DNA from: Eurosta solidaginis
Lineage: Eukaryota; Arthropoda; Insecta; Diptera; Tephritidae
Reading direction: 5' to 3'
Assembly (NCBI RefSeq): GCF_040869045.1
Contig: NC_090321.1
Span: 180,019,596 to 180,083,595, forward strand
DNA length: 64,000 bases
The translations under genes and the position numbers were made by a program. Shown here piece by piece: positions 45,377 through 56,602 of this stretch. Position 1 is the stretch's first letter; every line of letters starts with the position of its first letter. The notes beneath the pieces are model-generated. The model ran no database searches. It saw only the letters and a program-made list of their open reading frames with translations, and was not told where the DNA came from.

Positions 45377-46474
45377 ATATGGGGTATTCCATCCCATTTC
45401 GACCAATTTTGAACCCGACCCCTTTAGAATTGGCTGAAAGTTTGTCTTCTTTTTCTAGCTTACGAAAGACGTTTTTCAGAATTTTTTCAAATTTTTTAAT
45501 CCAACTCAAAAAAAGTTATGAATTTAAAAAAAAAACACCGTTTTTGTTTTCAAAATGCTATAACTTTTTCAAAAATTGACCGTTTGGGATCTTTTTTTTT
45601 TTTTAAATTTGTTTTTAAATGTACTTTTCGGAAAAAATACAAAAAAATTTTTAAAGTTTTTTTTTTAATTTTTCAGTTTTTCGAGATTTTTCGAATTTCA
45701 CCATTTTTTTTTCTCATAAAAAACTTCAATCAATTCTGCAATCATCCCCACTAATCCCGGAGTGGGCCGATTTTTTTTATTTAATTGAAAAAAAAATTTC
45801 AAAAATAATAAAAAATTTTTTTTTTCAATTTTATTTATATAACAAAAAAATGTAAGAAAATGATTTTTAAGTATTCTTTTCTTTATATATTATGGTAATC
45901 TACAATTAAAATAACCAGGATTAATGACTGACATAGTAAACATGTAAGTTTTCTAAAAATAATGTAACAAATTATGAATTTATTTTCTTAAAAATCATTT
46001 TCTTACATTTTTTTGTTATATAAATAAAATTGATAAAAAAAAATTTTTATTTTTGAAAATTTTTTTTTCAATTAAATAAAAAAAAATATTAAAAAAAATC
46101 GGCCCACTCCGGGATTAGTGGGGAGATTGCAGAATTGATCGGTTTTTTATGAGAAAAAAATGGCGAAATTCGAAAAATCTCGAAAAACTGAAAAATTTTA
46201 AAAAAAAACTAAAAATTTTTTTGTATTTTTTCCGAAAAGTACATTTAAAAACAAATTAAAAAAAAAAAGATCCGAAACGGTCAATTTTTGAAAAAGTTAT
46301 AGCATTTTGAAAACAAAAACCGTGTTTTTTTTTTTAATTCATAACTTTTTTTGAGTTGGATGAAAAAATTTGAAAAAATTCTGAAAAACGTCTTTCGTAA
46401 GCTAGAAAAACTTTTAGCCAATTCTAAAGGGGTCGGATTCAAAATTGGTCGAAATGGGATGGAATACCCCATAT
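45377..46474. mobile_element. 1.1-kb near-perfect inverted repeat (foldback MITE)
   Basis: Left arm 45377-45871 and right arm 45988-46474 are reverse complements with few differences, around a 116-bp spacer. The ends are TATGGGGTATTCCATCCC and its complement, and a TA dinucleotide at each tip is compatible with a Tc1/mariner-type duplication. It contains long A and T runs but no transposase. Transcribed within the host intron it would fold into a ~490-bp hairpin. Confidence 0.8.
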
Positions 46475-47048
46475 GTATTAATGTTAAAAATTTTATTTTG
46501 AAAATATGAATATTGCAATAACAACATTTAAAGAATATTCTCACATTATTGTTGATTATTAAAGAATACAAATCAAGAGGGAAATTAAAAATAAGGCAAG
46601 CTCACACAAAACAAGAAAAATTGTAAACCAAATAAACCCTATCTTTTGAACACTCGCTTATATATGTTGGTCCAGTTTCTAAGTGCGGAACTAAACTTAA
46701 AAAATTTAACCTAAAATATTCAATAAATGAATACAGGGACCCACACTGTTTAATTATTTTTATAATAAAAAAAAAATAATAAAGAAAAATTTTTGTAGGA
46801 CTTTTAATTTTTAAGTCCGAAAAAAATTAATAAATCCGGAATTTTATTTTTTACTAAGCCCTTATTTTTCAAGGACAGAATAAAATATTTTGTTTCATAT
46901 AGACTCCTTCTTGTTTCACCAGAGAGCGGTGTATCACACGTCCACGTGGGAGGGACGAAACAAATTAGATAGGGTCACACTGAAATGACAGTCCTTGGTC
47001 GGGAAAAATCCCGAGTCGCTCCGGTACATAGAACCGACTGCCTTGGGA
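46475..47048. other. AT-rich intron sequence with GTCCG-type motifs
   Basis: 46790-46880 holds scattered AAGTCCG/AATCCGG motifs similar to 47605-47780 and 57835-57990. Otherwise nothing was recognised. Confidence 0.4.
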
Positions 47049-47395
47049 TACTGCTCTCAGAATCGCCACGGGCTGTCTTCTTATGTCCCCAGAACACCAT
47101 CTGCATAATGAGGCGAGAATACTTCCCATCAGGGAGAGTGTCACTCTTGCTCAACTTCGTTTTGGGTACTGTAACAGGTTAAACTCTTACCTATCCAGAA
47201 TCAACCCCGACATACAAAATGTATGCCCTGCTTGCAATGTGTCCCCACATGACACCAACCATCTCTTCAATTGTAATTTGGAACCAACGCCTCTAACACC
47301 CCTTTCCTTATGGTCCACCCCTATTGATGACAATTTGTGATCGGTCGCGGCTATTAGGTGGGGCGAGCATTGCTACAACAACAACAACAACAACA
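47049..47395 (+). mobile_element. Jockey LINE 3' fragment with internal deletion
   Basis: The plus strand matches the C-terminal end of the Jockey copy at 28228 (ATGCLLMSPEHHLHNEARILPIRE at the DNA level, then HLFNCNLEPTPLTPLSL and DDNL). The part between is missing. It ends in (CAA)n at 47375-47395 and is antisense to the host gene. Confidence 0.8.
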
Positions 47396-48424
47396 CGTCA
47401 ACGTAGGATCTCGTTTTGATCAAACTTTATGGCAAAGAAACAGGTGCAAGTTTACTAAGGAAAAGTATGAGTACTGTTGGTTATGGTTTTTTGATGTATT
47501 CGGTTTTTCTAGTATTAGTAACACAAATTTTGAAGTGTGCTTACATATTTATGAGAAACGATTAGTAAAAAATTCGTTTCCTTGGATAGGCCTGTCCATA
47601 GTTATAGGGCAGGACTTTTATTTCTTCTAAAAAATTAAAGTCCGGATTAAACTTGTGAACTTTTTTAAATAAAGTCCGGAAAATGAAAAGTATTTATGAT
47701 TCGTCATGAAGCGCTATGGGGATTCCGGGATCGCATAAACTTTCAACTGGGACAATTTTTTGGGCCGGACTTTTTCGAGTAAAAGAAAATTACTATAAGA
47801 ATGGATCCCTGAATATATATTCAAATATTAATTAAAGAGAACTGAAAAGAAATTAATATAATAATTAAATATTTACAGACCATTAAAACCAAACATAACA
47901 TGAGAACTGAAAACTTTTTATAATAAGGCAGAAAAAGATCGATTTGATAGTCAATTTAAAAAAAAAATTTAATTTCTGAATATCGAATGTGCGAAAAGAA
48001 AATTATACACACACACATGGCAAATAAAATGCAATGCAGTTTCATAATTTTGTTTTAAACAATTGTATGGCATATGCGTTAATTATTTTGCTTTTATTTG
48101 CGCTAACACCAATAAAATTATTTGTAATTAAAAAAATGATTTTATAAAATAAAGTTTTTAGCACACAACGAAGATATTGGCATATAGATACATATGTATA
48201 ATAGTATTTAATTGCAATCAATTTACTTGCGTGAGTTTAAGAATTTTGGATTTCGTTCTCTTTTAGTTAATTTTTGTTTTTATCACAAACATACACATAC
48301 ATACATATATGAAGAAAAACACATAAAAAACACGCACATTTATTTAATGGAATATGTTTTGTGCTTTTTATTTTGCTAATGATATTTAAAGTTTTGTGAA
48401 TGTGTGTGTCTTAGCATACTTTAC
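47396..48424. other. Intron sequence up to exon 13
   Basis: AT-rich with AAAGTCCGG motifs at 47605-47780. No gene or complete repeat was recognised. Confidence 0.5.
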
Positions 48425-48553
48425 CTCTTTTTTCGATTTCAATTCCTCTGAATTGAAACTATTGAGCAACAACGCCAAGAACAAATTTAGCACCATAAAA
48501 TTTCCCATCACCAACGTTGGTAAAAATATAGCAAAACATGAAGAGGCACCTTG
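48425..48553 (-). CDS. NaCP60E: NaCP60E exon 13: domain II S6
   Basis: Residues 822-864: QGASSCFAIFLPTL, IIS6 (VMGNFMVLNLFLALLLNSF) and NSEELKSKKE. Acceptor TTTTTGCAG, donor GTAAAG. Too short to be an obvious open frame; identified by homology and phase. Confidence 0.95.
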
Positions 48554-48625
48554 CTGCAAAAAATAAAAAATTGATATACGTTTTTAAAAATATATATATT
48601 AATATTTAAAATTTTGCATGTTTAC

Positions 48626-48728
48626 CTCTTCCTCTGCTCGCATACAATCCCACAATGGCTCTATCCACTCACCACATAAAATGCGAAAAATCATCATGAA
48701 AGAATGAAAGAAATCGTTAAAGTTCCAC
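48626..48728 (-). CDS. NaCP60E: NaCP60E exon 12: domain II pore loop
   Basis: Residues 787-821: [19 protein letters not shown] then [17 protein letters not shown]807 is the domain II filter residue. Phases fit exons 11 and 13; donor GTAAAC. Confidence 0.95.
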
Positions 48729-49189
48729 CTGCAAGTATTTTAATCAAAAACAAGGTTTTAAGGTTAGCGATTGAAAATAACGGTTACTGGTCGAAATTTA
48801 ACAAAAAAAAAATAATAATACTGAAGTAATCGTCGTTGCTTTTTTGCGAGCTTTTTTTTTTTAAATATTTTTATTTCCCAAGCGAAATAAAAAACTTGAG
48901 AAATAGATTGCATTTTCCGATCGAAAATAAAATTCAAAAACAATAATCAAAAAACGACATTTAAAACAAATCTTTAATGTAACTCATACGACCTCTGGTC
49001 CAATTACAAATAATATTACAACGGCACACAAAACTGAAAAGTCTATACATTACAATAGGGCCAAAAAAAGAAGCAATAGGTTTCCACTAAATTAAAAGCT
49101 TATGTTAGGAGGGTCTTCATATTGATATGTAATTATTTAAATTTTGATATGCTTTATATTTCTTTCTGATGTGCTTTTCTTATCCACCC
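48729..49189. other. AT-rich intron sequence, nothing recognised
   Basis: Lies between exon 12 and the SINE; no feature seen. Confidence 0.5.
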
Positions 49190-49201
49190 AAAGGTGTGAT
49201 G

Positions 49202-49549
49202 TAAGGCGCGATAACCTCCGAAGAGATCTAAGGCCGAGCTTCTCTTCCAATTTGCGTCGTGCTCCTCTTGATTTTCCCTACAAATTGGCCGGACGGGACC
49301 TAGATGATTTTATGCCGACTCCGAACGGCATCTGCAAGGCAGATGAGTTTTCACTGAGAGCTTTTCATGGCAGAAATACACCCGGAGCGCTTGCCAAACA
49401 CTGCCGAGGGGCGACCCCGCTTAGAAAAATTTTCTTCTAATTGAAAACCCTTATTTCTAAAATTTTTGAAGTTCCTTTGCCCGGGTTTTGAACCCAGGGC
49501 ATCCGGTGTGGTTGGCAGAGCACGCTACCATCACACCACGGTGGCCGCC
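49202..49549 (-). repeat. Full-length tRNA-headed SINE with 12-bp target duplication
   Basis: AAAGGTGTGATG flanks it perfectly (49190-49201, 49550-49561). The head on the minus strand has GGCGGCCACCGTGGTGTGA, an A-box-like TGGTAGCGTGCTC and a B-box-like GGTTCAAAACCC. The body and the 3' end (GGAGGTTATCGCGCCTTA) define the family length at 348 bp. No poly-A tail. Confidence 0.88.
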
Positions 49550-49610
49550 AAAGGTGTGATGCAGATATATTTATATTGCGCATTGCGTGACTTAATCTAA
49601 GCCCTTCCAG

Positions 49611-50031
49611 GTTGTTGTTGTAGCGATAAGGATAATATCCGAAGGCCTTGGGGAGTGTTATCGATGTTGATGGTCATTTTCCGGATGCAGATCCGTTACG
49701 TTCTGGTAACAAGCACCATAAAGGTACTAACTAGCCCGACCATCTCTGGAATAACTTGGTATAACCACATGAAACCTTCTAGGCCATAACGCCCTCCCAC
49801 CCCCTGCATCCATCAGGAGTTCGGGGTCGCTAGAGCCGCGGCTGTTAATAAAACAGGATTCACAACGGGAAGGTGAGGTTGACAATTTAGATGGAGAATT
49901 TATATATTGAACTGGAAACCACTTGAGAGGGTTGAGCTACACAGCCGCTTGAATCAATTAGGTATTTCAGTCGCCTCTTACGACAGGCATACCTACCGCG
50001 GGTATATTCTAAGCCCCTTAACCCGCTGGGG
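49611..50031 (-). repeat. Dispersed (CAA)n-ended repeat family, copy 2
   Basis: The longest copy: ends in (CAA)n on the minus strand (GTTGTTGTTG at 49611) and includes a conserved CCGCGGGTA / GTCGCCTCTTACGA block near 49975-50005 also seen in copy 4. No coding region was recognised; probably a LINE 3' end. Confidence 0.65.
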
Positions 50032-51459
50032 GTCGAGGTCACTGTTCCGTGCTGTTGTGACAACAGCAAGTAACAAAGAAAGTCCTTTCTGTGGAAGCAA
50101 AGCAGACTGGCATACATAGCATTCCAGATATCAAAACCTCATCTTTATATTGAGCTGATTTTTTCGTAGAGCCAGCGTAGGTAACCCCTTAATGTGCCAA
50201 GTGGATGGGGAAGTACCTTGAAAACAGATTTAAATGCGTGGAGCATGTCATCTACCTAAAGGAGTCGTGGCCATTTTTGGGGTCTAGCCAGACCACTGAG
50301 AATATCGGCCTTTCTTGGTGGCACACCGTCTCCTTCCTCAATGTATGTTATCCGTCCCGGGGGACCGGGTGACTTTGTCCCACTTTTGTATTGTTCCACA
50401 TTTCCTAAAACGCTAGTTCTGCCTGACGCACGGGTTTTCATTGTTCTATCAGTATAATTTTTCTTACTTCTCCAAATTCCCTCCCTCGGGTGTGGTTCTG
50501 AGGCATTCCCGACTTCCGTCTCCCATCGTCTTCAAGTTGCTCTAGGTTGTTTTTGAATCCTTGATTAGGATTATTCAGGGACAGGTCATTTGACGATTGT
50601 GGTATGCGCCATTGTTACCCGTACGTAGCCATTCTTGTTACGTGAATGTGTCAACAATCAGGTTCGCTGATTGCTTTGTGATTAAAACCTAGCTAGCCAT
50701 CCAGCAGATCATCAGTTTACGCGCTCTAATTCAATTTGGTTTGAACGAAGCTGGTCATTTGCGTTATGTACTATTAATGGCAACAGTAAGTGCCTCTCAG
50801 AACATACTGCATGGCCCAGGCCTGGATAGACGGGCAGCCTGGCATATCAAACAGTTTGGCTTCATGCAGCCCGAAGACTGTTTGCTATTTTGTCCGCACT
50901 ACAAGTAAGCATTACTTACGTCAGGGCTCTTGAAGCCTGCTTTCCGGAGTTCTTACCATAAGCCTTAATATTCATTGCAGACAACAGATGCGTATCTCAC
51001 CTTTAGCTAGTAAATGAGAGTCCCAACTTCGTCCACTTCAGCAGTTGCCATCTTTTGTTCACGCTGGTTTGCCGAGACACACGCTCTTGTCCACCCATTT
51101 CTTTACCAGCCACTTTTTGAACAGTTTTCACCTGTTATGAGACAATCTATCCACATTTCCCAGAAAAACTGCGAAACTTCTACAGCGGTTGCTATATCTT
51201 ATCAACACGATTTAGTGCACCACTTAGTTGTATTTTATTTTTTATAGTTTTTTAAAAAGATGAGTAACCGTTTGATTATTAGTAAATTGAGATTAGTCGC
51301 AAATAATGAATTAATCTTGTAAATAAAGAAGGACTAAACTCAATGAACTCTAAAAGTAGCGTCATTAACGAATAAAATCATCGAATTTATAATCTTTGTT
51401 AAACAGCGACTAAAGGGACGTTAAATGCATTTTTTGAATTTATTTTATTAACCACTCAC
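50032..51459. other. Intron sequence up to exon 11
   Basis: Base composition is less AT-rich to about 51100, suggesting further old mobile-element sequence. No domain or terminal structure could be recognised. Confidence 0.4.
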
Positions 51460-51653
51460 CTTGGCACTGGGTCTGGATCGAATTTCTCGGGCGTGTAATC
51501 TTTTGAAAATAATTGCATGCCAATCACAGCGAATATATAAATGACTATAACTAAAATTAGCGTAAGATTTCCCAAAGCACCTATTGTCGATATAATTATG
51601 CTGAGCAAAACTTTCATTGTTGTCCAGGACTGGGCAAGTTTTAACACACGAAG
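51460..51653 (-). CDS. NaCP60E: NaCP60E exon 11: domain II S4 end and S5
   Basis: Residues 723-787: [17 protein letters not shown] completes IIS4 and the S4-S5 linker. IIS5 follows ([20 protein letters not shown]), then [10 protein letters not shown]. Acceptor CAACAG, donor GTGAGT. Confidence 0.96.
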
Positions 51654-51711
51654 CTGTTGATTAGGCGTAATTAGTATTTAATACTTTCGAAATTTGATGG
51701 ATATTACTCAC

Positions 51712-51882
51712 CAAACGTAAACCCCGCAATACACTCAGTCCATCCACCAACTCAAATATTATATCTAATAAACTAGCTGTGACAATTATCAAATCAAATA
51801 TGTTCCAGCCACATAGAAAAAACTCCTTTGATAATGCCATTAACTTAACTATACACTCAAATGTGAAAATCGATGTAAAAAC
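51712..51882 (-). CDS. NaCP60E: NaCP60E exon 10: domain II S2-S4
   Basis: Residues 666-722: IIS2 (VFTSIFTFECIVKLMAL), IIS3 (WNIFDLIIVTASLLDII) and the start of IIS4 (GLSVLRGLRL). The acceptor CTTCGATCAG has a weak pyrimidine tract. The ATG just upstream is intronic, not a start. Confidence 0.95.
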
Positions 51883-52260
51883 CTGATCGAAGTAGATGGG
51901 CATTATTTAAGTTAATAAACCACTTATAATTATAATGCCACATGATAGGTGTGAAACGATTCCAAACAGGATGAAAGTCATAAATTCTAATGACAAAGTC
52001 TTTGGTTTTTTGCATTTGATGTTCAATTCATGGTTCAATTAATTCATTCGGGCGAGGCTATGTTGATCCAAGGTGTTTTACAAATGAAAAGGGTTGTATG
52101 ATCTAGAAGATTCAACGAAGTCGCATAACAGTCGGGCTAATATTTACAGCCACGTCAGCCGAACCTTACATTGGTGCCCTAAATCCTACGGTTGCGCCTT
52201 ATACCATCGAAGCGCACTCACCCGTCCTTGACACCTTCAAAGACTGAGAGCGGTGAATGG
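51883..52260. other. Intron start between exons 9 and 10
   Basis: No feature recognised. Confidence 0.45.
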
Positions 52261-52264
52261 CGAT

Positions 52265-52580
52265 GTTGTTGTTGTTGTATTAACGATAAAGAAACACCAC
52301 GAAGGCTTTGGGGAGCGTTATTGATGTTGATGGTCCTTTTCCGGATGTAGATCCGGTACGTTCCGGTACAAAGCACCATTGAGGTACTAGCCGACCATCT
52401 CCGGAACGATTAATAATACCACATTAAACCTTCAAGGCCAAACCCGCTGTCCCCACCCCTTAGTTCCATGAGGAACTTGGGGTCGCCAGAGCCTCGTCTG
52501 CTAAATATGTGTATGATACATTCATATTTGTAACAGGATTCCTCTCGCGTAGGTGATGGTAATGCCCTCAAACGTAATTT
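52265..52580 (-). repeat. Dispersed (CAA)n-ended repeat family, copy 3
   Basis: Starts TTGTTGTTGTTGTATTAACGA, followed by GGCTTTGGGGAGCGTTATTGA, CCGGATGTAGATCCGG and GGGGTCGCCAGAGCC, colinear with the copies at 15533, 49611 and 56260. Confidence 0.65.
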
Positions 52581-52859
52581 CCATAACTGGTCAGTAATTT
52601 CTGTCGTCAGTGTAGGACTCAAAAACTGTGGTGAATAATAACGCGAGCATAGAACCACCTGCCCATACTCCGATTACTAGAGCGATCAGCCCATTTCATT
52701 ATTGGCCGCTCTATCTTCATAGAGTCGGCTTCTCTATTATAGAATATAGGAAATCCGGCCATGATTCTCAGCAGAAGCTGCAGCCTAAGGGAGACAACGT
52801 GATCTCGTGGGACAACAAGACCTATGTGGAAGGTCCTCAAAATAATAACAAATTGAATA

Positions 52860-53047
52860 CAAGGCGCGATAGTCTCCGAAGAGATTTGAGGCCAAGTTTC
52901 TCTTCCAATTTGCATCTTGTTCCTTTAATTTTCCCTAAAAATGATCGGGACGGGACCTACAAGTTTTACGCTGACTCCGGACGGCGTCTGCAAGGCAGAT
53001 GATTTTTCACTGAGAAGCTTTTCATGACAGAAACATACTCGGAGTGA
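52860..53047 (-). repeat. SINE, head missing
   Basis: Colinear with the 3' half of the SINE at 49202 (AAGGCGCGATAGTCTCCGA, TTCTCTTCCAATTTGCAT, CTGACTCCGGACGGC). It stops before the pol III promoter part, near CTCGGAGTG. Confidence 0.75.
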
Positions 53048-53089
53048 TTGAAAATAATAATATAACTATATAATAAAAAAGTTTAAATC

Positions 53090-53692
53090 TATATTGGGTC
53101 CTTGGGCTTATGGGAATAGATGGAAATGAAAAAGCGGATGAGCTATCTAAACAGGGCGCATCCCTCGAAGCTTGTATCGTAGACGTCTCAATCAGATTAG
53201 GCGAGATTGAAGAAGTCGAGAGTTAGACATGATCGATCAAGCAGGAAATGCATGGAACCAAGTGCGGATCTGTAAAGTGTCGATGATCTTGTGCTAGTCT
53301 TAACACCTTGGACTAACAAAATGAATCTTACCATTTAAAAGAATGGGACTATAGGCTTAGGATGGGTATACTCACCAGACACTGTCTTCTGGGGTCACAT
53401 GCTTATAAATTAGGCTTTGTCAATGATAGAAGATGCAGGTTGGAGGAGGTTAAGACTCCAGCTATTAGGAGTGGTACAGCAATCAGATCTAGAAGCAGCA
53501 AGTAGCAAACGCCCTTGAAAGCTTCTAGTATATGCCAAGAGGGCGAAGTTACTTTATTACATAGGTCCAGGTTTCTTATAGAGTTCTGGATTTGGTCATT
53601 GGGCAAACTTCCGGTAGCAATATGGACTCATTCAGTCTATGTGAGGTCCTCACAGATCGGCCAGTTCAACCTCACCTAAAATCTTAGAAGAT
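53090..53692 (+). mobile_element. LOA-like LINE 3' fragment
   Basis: The plus strand resembles the RNase H end and C-terminal region of the element at 39321 (GLMGIDGNEKADELSKQGASLEA, then stops and frame changes). It runs through the family 3' end GGCCAGTTCAACCTCACC and a (CAA)n run at 53693-53713. Antisense to the host gene. Confidence 0.75.
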
Positions 53693-53713
53693 GACAACAA
53701 CAACAACAACAAC

Positions 53714-53945
53714 TCCAGCTATTAGGAGTGGCACAGCAATCAGGTCTAGAAACTGCAAGTAGCATAGACCCTTGAAAGCTTCTGGTATATGCCAAGAGGG
53801 CTAAGTTACTTTATTACATAGGTCCAGGTTTCTTATAGAGTTTTGGATTTGGTCATTGGGCACCGGTAGCAATATGGACTCATTCAGTCTATGTGAGGTC
53901 CTCACGGATCGGTCAGTTCAACCTCATCTAAAATCTTAGAAAATT
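53714..53945 (+). repeat. Tandem duplicate of the LOA-like 3' end
   Basis: CTCCAGCTATTAGGAGTGGCAC and the next ~230 bp repeat 53452-53688 with a few differences, including loss of AAACTTCC. Both end AAAATCTTAGAA. Confidence 0.8.
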
Positions 53946-54002
53946 AAGGTCTACATAGCTTCTTTAAAAATTTGTAGTGCGCTGCTTTTTCGTTTTTCAC
54001 AT

Positions 54003-54096
54003 AAATTGGCGGATCTTCATGTCTTATTTCGAATAAGAACGGCATCTCAAACGCTATTCTTGGAAGAATTATACTCGGAGTGCTTGTCGAGTAAAG
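54003..54096 (-). repeat. Probable decayed SINE remnant
   Basis: AAATTGGCGG, GAACGGCATCT and ATACTCGGAGTGCTTG occur in the same order as in the full SINE, but the intervening sequence is lost or altered. It ends about 50 bp from exon 9. Confidence 0.45.
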
Positions 54097-54148
54097 GTCC
54101 ATATGATCATCTTGTGTTGGAATCATTCTTTCATCCTTATATACATAC

Positions 54149-54274
54149 TTTATTTCCTACGTCTAATGCATTGCGAAAGTTCTCACTCATGCCATGATGC
54201 TCCATGGCTAAAAATGCCGTATTTAATACTATACATAATGTTATGGCTAATTCAAAAAGTGGATCGCGCACCAC
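54149..54274 (-). CDS. NaCP60E: NaCP60E exon 9: domain II S1
   Basis: Residues 624-665: [21 protein letters not shown] (IIS1) then [18 protein letters not shown]. Acceptor CTTATAG, donor GTATGT, phase 0 both ends. Found by reading the minus strand for the missing segment between exons 8 and 10. Confidence 0.95.
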
Positions 54275-54339
54275 CTATAAGGAAAAGGAAACCAAAAACT
54301 CATTTCCAAATTACTTATCAAATCTTAGAAACTCATTAC

Positions 54340-54428
54340 CTTATAAAGACAATTTTGGAACTGCAGCCAACCCTCATAGTTGATACAGCATTGTACGCAT
54401 CTATCACAATTACGATCGGGAAGATCAT
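54340..54428 (-). CDS. NaCP60E: NaCP60E exon 8: cysteine-rich segment before domain II
   Basis: Residues 594-623: DDLPDRNCDRCVQCCINYE then GWLQFQNCLYK. Para-family channels have a comparable cysteine cluster here. Only 89 bp; both borders are consensus (ACATAG, GTAATG) and the phase fits exon 7. Confidence 0.93.
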
Positions 54429-54489
54429 CTATGTGGGGGAATTATATATTTTAAATTAATGTTTTCAACAAGGTAAATATTACGTTTAC

Positions 54490-55072
54490 CGATCACCACA
54501 ATTTCCGAAGAAAATTCCTGATGTAACGCATAAATATTATGCTTTTTAATACGAGCAATGTTACCATTGCATTTAATAAGGCGCACCTCACGCGGCGATA
54601 AAGCCAATGTCACCGAGGTTAATTCATTTGGCAGCTCCACTGTTGATACATTCACCATATCGGTACCGATTTCTTGCTCTTCATGATCGTCAACCACACC
54701 AGAGTCATCTTGAGAGGATTCACGGTTGATGCCGCCGCCACTTGAATTGGAACTAGCCTGACGGCTACCTGGCAACAATTGACCTTTATAATCGGATGGA
54801 TATAGCATATTTGGATTTTTATTGTTTTCTTCTTGGAAGCAAATGCGTGTGCGAGCAGTCTGCGCCTCTTTTGGTGTTAGCGCTTGCGGTGTTGGCGGTT
54901 GTGGTGTTGGCGTTTGTTGTTTTAATTGTTGTTGTTGTTGTGCATCAGTTGGTGGTGGCAGCAATTGTTGTTGCTGTGCGGTGGTGTTTTGTAATTGCAA
55001 TTGTGTAGGACGTTCGACATTGCTGTGTCGTGGACTTGGTGCGGGGCTAGGCGTTGCGGATATACTATTATT
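54490..55072 (-). CDS. NaCP60E: NaCP60E exon 7: I-II linker, polyglutamine
   Basis: Residues 400-594: NNSISATPSPAPSPRHSN, several Q4-Q5 runs with proline-rich spacers, then EENNKNPNMLYPSDYKGQL, an acidic segment and LSPREVRLIKCNGNIARIK. Donor GTAAACG. Soluble and probably disordered. Confidence 0.94.
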
Positions 55073-55141
55073 CTGTGTGTGTGTAAGATATACAGTTTAA
55101 GTAATTTTTGTATCAATTTTTTTTAACTTGTATAAATTTAC

Positions 55142-55363
55142 TTGGCCATTTCCGTTGCTGTCGTTATTATTGTTGGCACCTTCTTTACCACCTTTCCCTT
55201 TTTTTCGGCGTGTCTTCTTTTTGCTGTATGATGCTAGCAGTACACCCTTCCTTGAATCTATCTTCTTTTTATTATTCTTATTTAATTTCTTAACATTTAA
55301 AACGGACGGGTCGAAGCTAAATGTTGAATCATCACGATGATCCAATAAGTCTTTCTTGCGTTC
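55142..55363 (-). CDS. NaCP60E: NaCP60E exon 6: I-II linker, basic
   Basis: Residues 326-399: ERKKDLLDHRDDSTFSFDP, then lysine-rich KKTRRKKGKGGKEG and an asparagine/aspartate run ending NGNGQ. Acceptor TTTCTAG, donor GTAAAT. Confidence 0.94.
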
Positions 55364-55426
55364 CTAGAAAAGTTAAACGAAAATATTTAGTATGTTGGGT
55401 TTAGATATGAGGGTATGTCAGCTTAC

Positions 55427-55561
55427 TTCGTTTGTGATTTCGGCTTCTTCCTCGTAACTTAATGCTACTACGGCTAACATTAGATTAATTAAATAAAATG
55501 AGCCAAAAAACACAACCACTGTAAAAAATGAGACGCTCATGGGACCGGATGTAGCAAGAAC
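55427..55561 (-). CDS. NaCP60E: NaCP60E exon 5: domain I S6
   Basis: Residues 281-325: [19 protein letters not shown] then IS6 ([17 protein letters not shown]) and EEEAEITNE. Donor GTAAGC. Confidence 0.96.
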
Positions 55562-56259
55562 CTGAAATTCGAAAATAAATATGTTTGAAGTTAGACATTG
55601 GAAGGAAATCATAAGATTGTGAAGATAAACTAAGGGTAAATATGGGGTATCATCTCCAGATTTGGCCGCATTTACGACTGCGCTTATGCACACATTTTAG
55701 CCACCCTTTGTGGTATTCAGCTACAGGTTGTCGACACAAGTCTGCTGTCACAGTTGTACATATGTACATACGTACTTGCCAAACGGGAGGAGGTGGTTGC
55801 AACAGAGGCCTTCCTTGTCACCTCGTATGCCCCCTTTTTTCAGTAGCACTATTCCGTCTATTGTCTATCGTCCTCAGGAATATATCCTTCAGAGATATAG
55901 GTCGACAATTTGTTACCTCATTCAGGTTATAATATATGGCGTGATCCTTCCGTTCACAACGCCGCGTTGAACAACGTTTTGAGGTTAAATGATTTTGAAA
56001 TATCCTTCGGTGTGGATCATGACACGGAGTGGAAGATGACTTCACCCGATCTTTTCGGTCCAATATAACTGCCATTCCTACTCAGCAACTATCCGTAGCC
56101 AGAGAACGAAATATATGATCGAGGGTTTGCTAAATGTATCTGGCAGCACTATTTTGGGTCTGCAAGATTTTCTCGTGCCTTGAGGCTTCCGATAAAGCCG
56201 CTTCCAAGTGCCATTTCATAGGACATCACAATGTTAAAAGTGACAATTGAAAACACTCT
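55562..56259. other. Intron start between exons 4 and 5
   Basis: No recognisable feature; some short GC-richer patches at 55780-56080 may be old repeat. Confidence 0.45.
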
Positions 56260-56602
56260 CCCCAGGGTTAGAGGGTTCGAATATACCCGCGGTCGTAAGA
56301 GGCGACTAAAATACCAAATAAATTCAAGGGGTTGAGTAGCGCAACCCTTTCAGTTTGCCAGCGCAATATATAGCTTCTCCAAGCCCAATTGTCAACCTCA
56401 CCTATCCGTAGCGAATCCTGTTTCATTAACAGCCGGGGCTCTGGCGACCTCGAGCTCCTCATGGATCTACGCGGTGGGAGGGCGTTATGGCCTAGAAGGT
56501 CGTATGTGGTTCGGATCTGCATCCGGCAAAGGACCATCAACATCGATAACACTCCCGAAGGGAGTGTCCTTATCGCTACAACAACAACAAAAACAACAAC
56601 AG
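56260..56602 (+). repeat. Dispersed (CAA)n-ended repeat family, copy 4
   Basis: Runs GTTAGAGGGTTCG ... CCCGCGGTCGTAAGAGGCGAC ... to CTTATCGCTACAACAACAAC. Flanks TTGAAAACACTCT (56247-56259) and TTGAAAACTCT (56603-56613) look like a target duplication with a 2-bp difference. This fits a LINE-type 3'-end insertion. Confidence 0.7.
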
